Both the position numbers and the translations under genes were made by a program. This document shows positions 60,199 through 64,000 of a DNA stretch of 64,000 nt, piece after piece. Under the pieces are notes generated by a model. That model made no database searches. It had not been told where the DNA came from and saw nothing but the letters and a program-made list of their open reading frames with translations. The DNA comes from Lachnospiraceae bacterium (GTDB taxonomy: Bacteria > Bacillota > Clostridia > Lachnospirales > Lachnospiraceae). The stretch spans positions 51,501 through 115,500 of the forward strand of contig JAJQCZ010000009.1 of assembly GCA_021202465.1 (NCBI GenBank), read 5' to 3'. The number at the start of each line of letters is the position of its first letter. The stretch's first letter is position 1.

Positions 60199-60603
60199 AT
60201 GCACGAAAGGATTATTCATACCATGGACGTGATCATAACTCTGCTGGATAATTTCCTGACCAGTTTTATTAACGTTGCCATTCTTCTGTTCGAATACATT
60301 GGCGTTGCCATCATTACCATTACCGGTATTCAGGGCTTGTATCACTACGTCACCGGAAGGTCAGATACCGGCCTTCATCTTGCGGAAGGGCTGTCGCTGG
60401 GGCTGCAATTTAAGCTTGGCAGTGAGATTCTGCGTACCGTTGTAGTCCGCACTATGGACGAAATCCTGATCGTCGCCGGCATTATCGTGCTTCGCGCGGT
60501 GCTGACGTTCCTGCTCCACTGGGAAATTAAAAACGACGAACAGCAATCCCTTATTCAGGCCAAAGCAAGCCAGAATTCCAAAGAGTTTCAGGAGAAAGAA
60601 TGA
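60199..60603 (+). CDS. DUF1622-type membrane protein
   Basis: The 134-residue protein has three membrane segments: INVAILLFEYIGVAIITITG, LHLAEGLSLGLQFKLGSEIL (partly amphipathic) and LIVAGIIVLRAVLTFLLHWE. The stretch KLGSEILRTVVVRTMDEI is typical of DUF1622. The C-terminus is a soluble Gln/Lys-rich tail. Function is unknown. The ribosome binding site is weak (AAGGATAATAAAAACGG). Confidence 0.8.
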   Translation: MHERIIHTMDVIITLLDNFLTSFINVAILLFEYIGVAIITITGIQGLYHYVTGRSDTGLHLAEGLSLGLQFKLGSEILRTVVVRTMDEILIVAGIIVLRAVLTFLLHWEIKNDEQQSLIQAKASQNSKEFQEKE

Positions 60604-60690
60604 CTTTTCCCTGTTCTGTCAGGCCGTGTGAGGAACTGAAAATATCTCTGCATAACGGGCGCGAGAGACATGTCTGGAGGAAGGGCAGCT

Positions 60691-61620
60691 ATGGAAAAGC
60701 GAATATCGGCAACGGCTGCGCAGCCTATGGAACTTTACGATTTCCTGCGCCTCGTTCTTGGCCTGACAAAGCGTCAGATCCGCCAGGCCAAGTTTCGGGA
60801 GGCGGGGATCCGCGTGAACGGGGAGCAGCGTCGGGTGACCAGTGTTCTTTCTCCGGGCGATGTCGTGGAGGTGTGTCTGGAGGCGGGACAGAGGTCTTCA
60901 GATCATCTGGTGCTGTCGGAGAAGCCGGTGGAGATTCTGTATGAGGACGGAGACCTTTGCATCGTGAATAAACCGGCGGGGGTGGCGACGCATCCGGGCG
61001 GCGGCTGTTACGGGGATACAGTGGCCAACCGGCTGATGTATTATTTCCATAATAAAGGGGAGGCTCTGCGTATCCGCCCGGTGGGACGGCTGGATCGGGA
61101 GACCTCCGGCGTGCTGCTGTTCGCGAAGAATCAGGCGGCGGCCGGGCGTCTGGTGCGGCAGCGGGAGAGGAAGATCCTGCGCAAGGAATATCTGGCGCTG
61201 GCGGAAGGACAGTTTGGGGAAGATGAAATTCGCTCCCTAAGTTCTGGTCTGTCGGAAGGAAGAGCTTCCGATACGGAGTGGACAATCTCGGTTCCTCTGG
61301 GCCGCGACCCGGAGAACCCCTGCCGCGCCATCTGCACGCCGGAGGGGAAGGAGGCCGTGACGCATGGTCGGATTCTTCGGGAGTATGCGGGATATACGGC
61401 GCTGGCGGTGCGCCTGGATACCGGTCGCATGCACCAGATTCGGGCGCATATGGCGTATCTGGGGCATCCGCTGCTGGGAGACGAACTGTACGGCGGTTCC
61501 CGGGAGCGTATCGGACGGGCGGCTCTTCATGCACGGCGCCTGACGCTGCGGCAGCCTTTTACCGGGGAGCTTCTTACCGTGGAGGCTCCGCTGCCGGAGG
61601 ATATGGAGAAATTACTGTGA
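60691..61620 (+). CDS. RluA-family pseudouridine synthase
   Basis: The 309-residue enzyme has an N-terminal S4-like RNA-binding domain (LGLTKRQIRQAKFREAGIRV) and the RluA catalytic domain. That domain has ILYEDGDLCIVNKPAGVATH, the active-site RPVGRLDRETSGVLLFAKN (catalytic Asp) and GRMHQIRAHMAYLGHPLLGD. It converts uridine to pseudouridine in rRNA or tRNA; the exact target among RluA, C and D subtypes cannot be told. The ATG follows TGGAGGAAGGGCAGCT. Confidence 0.92.
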   Translation: MEKRISATAAQPMELYDFLRLVLGLTKRQIRQAKFREAGIRVNGEQRRVTSVLSPGDVVEVCLEAGQRSSDHLVLSEKPVEILYEDGDLCIVNKPAGVATHPGGGCYGDTVANRLMYYFHNKGEALRIRPVGRLDRETSGVLLFAKNQAAAGRLVRQRERKILRKEYLALAEGQFGEDEIRSLSSGLSEGRASDTEWTISVPLGRDPENPCRAICTPEGKEAVTHGRILREYAGYTALAVRLDTGRMHQIRAHMAYLGHPLLGDELYGGSRERIGRAALHARRLTLRQPFTGELLTVEAPLPEDMEKLL

Positions 61621-61747
61621 AAGTCCCGGACGGCGGAAGCGGATTTTCATTTATCGTGGCGCCCGCAAAGCGGGCATAAAAGTTTACTGTATGAGAGCGG
61701 TTTGAATTCTGTACCTTAAAATGGAGACTGAGATTGCAAAGCATCTG

Positions 61748-61785
61748 GCGGGAATCATATCAGGCGTATGTTTTCCGCTTTTTTT
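61748..61785 (+). terminator. Terminator of the pseudouridine synthase gene
   Basis: GCGGGAA pairs with TTTTCCGC with an inner CATA/TATG pairing, and T7 follows. Confidence 0.8.
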
Positions 61786-61870
61786 ATGTCGAATTGATAA
61801 AATAACCGTGGGATTTCCTGACGAAGAGTGTAATATAGAGTAGAAGGACACATAGAAAGGGGGCGAAGCT

Positions 61871-62437
61871 GTGGAGGAGGAGAGGATCATTTCCCTGATT
61901 CGGGAGAGAGATGAGCGGGGTGCGGAGGAGCTTCTGCGCTGTTACGGGCCTCTGATGCGGTACGTGATCGCGCCGATTCTTCCCGGTGAGCATGATCGGG
62001 AAGAATGTCTGTCAGAAGCCGCCCTGCGGGTATGGGAGCGGATCGGGCAGTATGATTCGGCGCGGGGAAGCTGGACAGCCTGGCTGACGGCAATCGCGCG
62101 GAATGCGGCGCGAAACCGGCTGCGGGGGAATCAACACGTGTCAGAGATGGATGAGATTCCGTCGGATCACCCGGCGCCGGGACGGACGCCGGAGGAGGAA
62201 ATGCTGCAGCGGGAACGGCAGGAAGAGCTGAAAAGAGCGCTGTGGCGGCTGCGGGCCGGGGAGCGGATTCTGTTTTACCGGAAATATTACTATATGCAGT
62301 CGACAGAACAGATCGCCGCGGAGCTGGGCCTGACACCGCGGGCGGTGGAGGGACGGCTGTACCGCATTCGCGGGAAGCTGCGTCGTTTTCTGGGAGGTGA
62401 GAACTATGACCGAGAAGAACTGGGAAAAAATGGATGA
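61871..62437 (+). CDS. ECF-type sigma factor
   Basis: The 188-residue protein has region 2 (EELLRCYGPLMRYVIAPILP, then DREECLSEAALRVWERIGQY and WLTAIARNAARNRLRG) and region 4 (YYYMQSTEQIAAELGLTPRA, then VEGRLYRIRGKLRRFL). No regions 1 or 3 are present. The start is a GTG after AGAAAGGGGGCGAAGCT. It overlaps the next gene by 32 bases, as sigma factors commonly do with their antagonists. Confidence 0.92.
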   Translation: MEEERIISLIRERDERGAEELLRCYGPLMRYVIAPILPGEHDREECLSEAALRVWERIGQYDSARGSWTAWLTAIARNAARNRLRGNQHVSEMDEIPSDHPAPGRTPEEEMLQRERQEELKRALWRLRAGERILFYRKYYYMQSTEQIAAELGLTPRAVEGRLYRIRGKLRRFLGGENYDREELGKNG

Positions 62438-63917
62438 GAAGGAATTTGAACGTCAGCTTGCCGCGGAATTGCCGGAGCTGCCGCCGGATGATATTTCACA
62501 TGAGGTGACGCCCTGGCGGAGGACTGTAAACCGGATTCTTATCGGGATTGGGCTCAACGTTATTACTCTGAATTTTTGGGGATTGAATGATTTCCTGCCG
62601 GCAATCGGCATGATCCTGTGTCTGCTTGGCTTCCGGGCGCTGCGCCGGGAGAGCGGATGGTTCCGGGCCGGGCTGGTGATCACTGCCGCAAAGACGGCGT
62701 TCTGCCTGTCGACCCTGGTGATCAATATGACGGTGTACCGGGAAATGTTGGAGGAAGAGGAACTGTTCTACGAGCTTAGCCTGCTTCAGGCGGCCCTGCT
62801 GTTTGCCCTGCTCATCTGTCTGTGGGGCGGTTTCCGGAGGATTCAACGGCGGGCGCAGACAGGCAGCGGCCATGCCGTAGGGGCTCTTTGCCTCTGGTAT
62901 GCCGGTCTTTGGCTGCTGGCGGTGTGGGAAACGGAGTCGATGTGGGTCGGCATCGCGATGATCGTTTTGTTTCTGTTGATTATCCGTAGTCTTAGTCGGA
63001 CGTCCCATGAGATGGAAGAGGCGGGATATGTGGTGGAACCGGCTCCTGTGCGCGTAGCGGATCGGACGCTGGCGGGTACGTTGACGGTGCTGGTGATTCT
63101 GGGAATGGTGATCGCCTGTCTTTTCTTCTCCCGGTATCCGATGGAGTGGGAGCTGGCGGGAGAGAACACGGCGCAGACGGAGGAAATCCGGGAAGAACTG
63201 ACGGACATGGGATTCCCGGAGATGGTGCTGAAGGATCTGACGCAGGAAGATCTGCTGGCCTGTCAGGGAGCGACGCAGGTGCTGACCGGTGAGGAGAGCT
63301 ATCGGTATTTCTCCGGCGAGGACGACGAGACGGCAGAGGATGAAAATCAGGAGACGGAAGACAGTGTGGAGGAGGATCTGACAGACGGAGAAGCGGCAGA
63401 GACAGGGTATGAGTTGACCCTCACGGCCGTGGCTGTGCAGCTTGCAGATGAGAATGACAGTTGGAAGATTTTTCTTCATTTTGCCTGGGAGGGGAATCCG
63501 GGTTTTATCGGAACGGAGTCTTTGCAGGTGTATGGCAGTTGGAATAACAGATATTTCTGGGGCTGGAATGAGGACTTCACGGGTCAGGTGCTCTGTGAAA
63601 AGGATGGAGAGACATATCGCTCTGCGTATCATAATCTGGGATTAAAAACGGCCGCTGAAAGCACCTGGGGGATATGGCTCGGGGCAGCGTTTTCTTTCCC
63701 GCAGGATTGTGAGCAGGCGCGGGGGTATGTCAGCTACACGACATACAGCTATGAAGAGGAGACCAGTTTGGATTCCTGGCTCTATTACACACATCAGGAA
63801 AGCCGGCTTCAGTATCCGGCCCTGACGGCGATGGAACGTCATTACAGCGGAGCAGAGAGCGGCTTGGGTGATGCATTCGAGACGCTGTACACCCAGTTTT
63901 ATTTCGAAGTGGAATAG
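62406..63917 (+). CDS. Membrane protein coupled to the ECF sigma factor (putative anti-sigma)
   Basis: The 503-residue protein has a short cytoplasmic N-terminus (MTEKNWEKMDEKEFERQLAA, then ELPELPPDDISHEVTPW). This resembles the sigma-binding part of other Firmicutes anti-sigma proteins but lacks an obvious HxxxCxxC zinc motif. Six or seven hydrophobic segments follow, then a large extracytoplasmic C-terminal domain with acidic and beta-rich sequence (ELTLTAVAVQLADENDSWKI, then VYGSWNNRYFWGWN). It starts behind GGGAGGTGAGAACT inside the sigma gene. A sensor/anti-sigma role is inferred from coupling only. Confidence 0.75.
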   Translation: MTEKNWEKMDEKEFERQLAAELPELPPDDISHEVTPWRRTVNRILIGIGLNVITLNFWGLNDFLPAIGMILCLLGFRALRRESGWFRAGLVITAAKTAFCLSTLVINMTVYREMLEEEELFYELSLLQAALLFALLICLWGGFRRIQRRAQTGSGHAVGALCLWYAGLWLLAVWETESMWVGIAMIVLFLLIIRSLSRTSHEMEEAGYVVEPAPVRVADRTLAGTLTVLVILGMVIACLFFSRYPMEWELAGENTAQTEEIREELTDMGFPEMVLKDLTQEDLLACQGATQVLTGEESYRYFSGEDDETAEDENQETEDSVEEDLTDGEAAETGYELTLTAVAVQLADENDSWKIFLHFAWEGNPGFIGTESLQVYGSWNNRYFWGWNEDFTGQVLCEKDGETYRSAYHNLGLKTAAESTWGIWLGAAFSFPQDCEQARGYVSYTTYSYEEETSLDSWLYYTHQESRLQYPALTAMERHYSGAESGLGDAFETLYTQFYFEVE

Positions 63918-63953
63918 AATCATGCGGAGGCTCCGGAGAAAGAGAGGGGGGCT

Positions 63954-64000
63954 GTGAAAAAACAACCCCAAACAGCAGGAGATTCATTGATTCGAACAAC
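63954..64000 (+). CDS. Start of a further gene, cut by the window end
   Basis: A GTG eight bases after GAGAGGGGGG opens a frame reading KKQPQTAGDSLIRT before the window ends. Spacing and strand fit the sigma operon. Too short to identify. Confidence 0.4.
   Translation, partial: MKKQPQTAGDSLIRT

Overview
The window looks like chromosomal DNA from a Gram-positive member of the Clostridia, most likely a Lachnospiraceae-type gut anaerobe. This rests on a GC-rich sequence with strong AGGAGG-type ribosome binding sites, the adjacent DUF5717/DUF5716-type gene pair that I associate with that family, long-form HPF, a GerMN lipoprotein, comEA/comEC, the MEP isoprenoid pathway, and intrinsic terminators after most operons. 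I see no rRNA, tRNA, CRISPR array or transposase.

Layout. (1) 1-1776, minus strand: a shikimate-entry operon, aroF-aroB, behind a Phe/Tyr-rich leader peptide and attenuator. (2) 1810-4754: hpf and typA diverge from an intergenic region holding three perfect DnaA-box sequences. (3) 5093-5919: an acidic tandem-repeat protein whose start is out of frame at a poly-A tract. (4) 6262-20357: a catabolic and transport region. It holds a tandem esterase/CitMHS-permease cassette (esterase three times, permease twice), a frame-broken AraC regulator divergent from an old-yellow-enzyme type reductase, a YwaF/TMEM164-like membrane protein, a LysR regulator, an MBL-fold hydrolase and an SLC13-type permease. 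(5) 20597-26695: arginine biosynthesis, argG diverging from argCJBD over back-to-back promoters. (6) 27399-38424: a mostly AT-richer accessory island flanked by hairpin repeats. It encodes a putative modified-peptide system: nucleotidyltransferase, a small YxxP-containing candidate precursor, a Cys-containing small peptide, a Stealth-family phosphotransferase, three glycosyltransferases, an HPr-kinase-like protein, a PqqD-like protein, an S26 peptidase fused to an ABC exporter, and a membrane-anchored coiled-coil protein. (7) 38580-41139: tag, an MFS permease, a strong candidate for an unidentified ncRNA, and more hairpin repeats. (8) 41327-47763: comEA, a two-component system, a GerMN lipoprotein and comEC. 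(9) 47896-56650: a DUF4160 pair, GDPD, rarA and a three-gene DUF5717/DUF5716/helical-protein unit. (10) 56697-60175: aroK, then ispF-ispE-ybaK-ispD interrupted by repeats. (11) 60199-64000: DUF1622, an RluA-type pseudouridine synthase, an ECF-like sigma factor with a translationally coupled membrane protein, and the first codons of another gene.

How the genes fit together: aroF/aroB and aroK belong to the shikimate pathway; argGCJBD makes arginine from glutamate and citrulline; ispD, ispE and ispF are three MEP steps. The island in region 6 contains binding, modifying, cleaving and exporting functions for a small peptide but lacks any recognisable macrocyclase, so its product is unknown.

A cross-cutting observation is that four genes (5093, 13610, 29760, 34856) are broken by one base in homopolymers of 7-10 bases. 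The tracts are A7, T8, T10 and G8. Either the assembly has homopolymer errors or these are slippage/phase-variation sites; sequence alone cannot decide.
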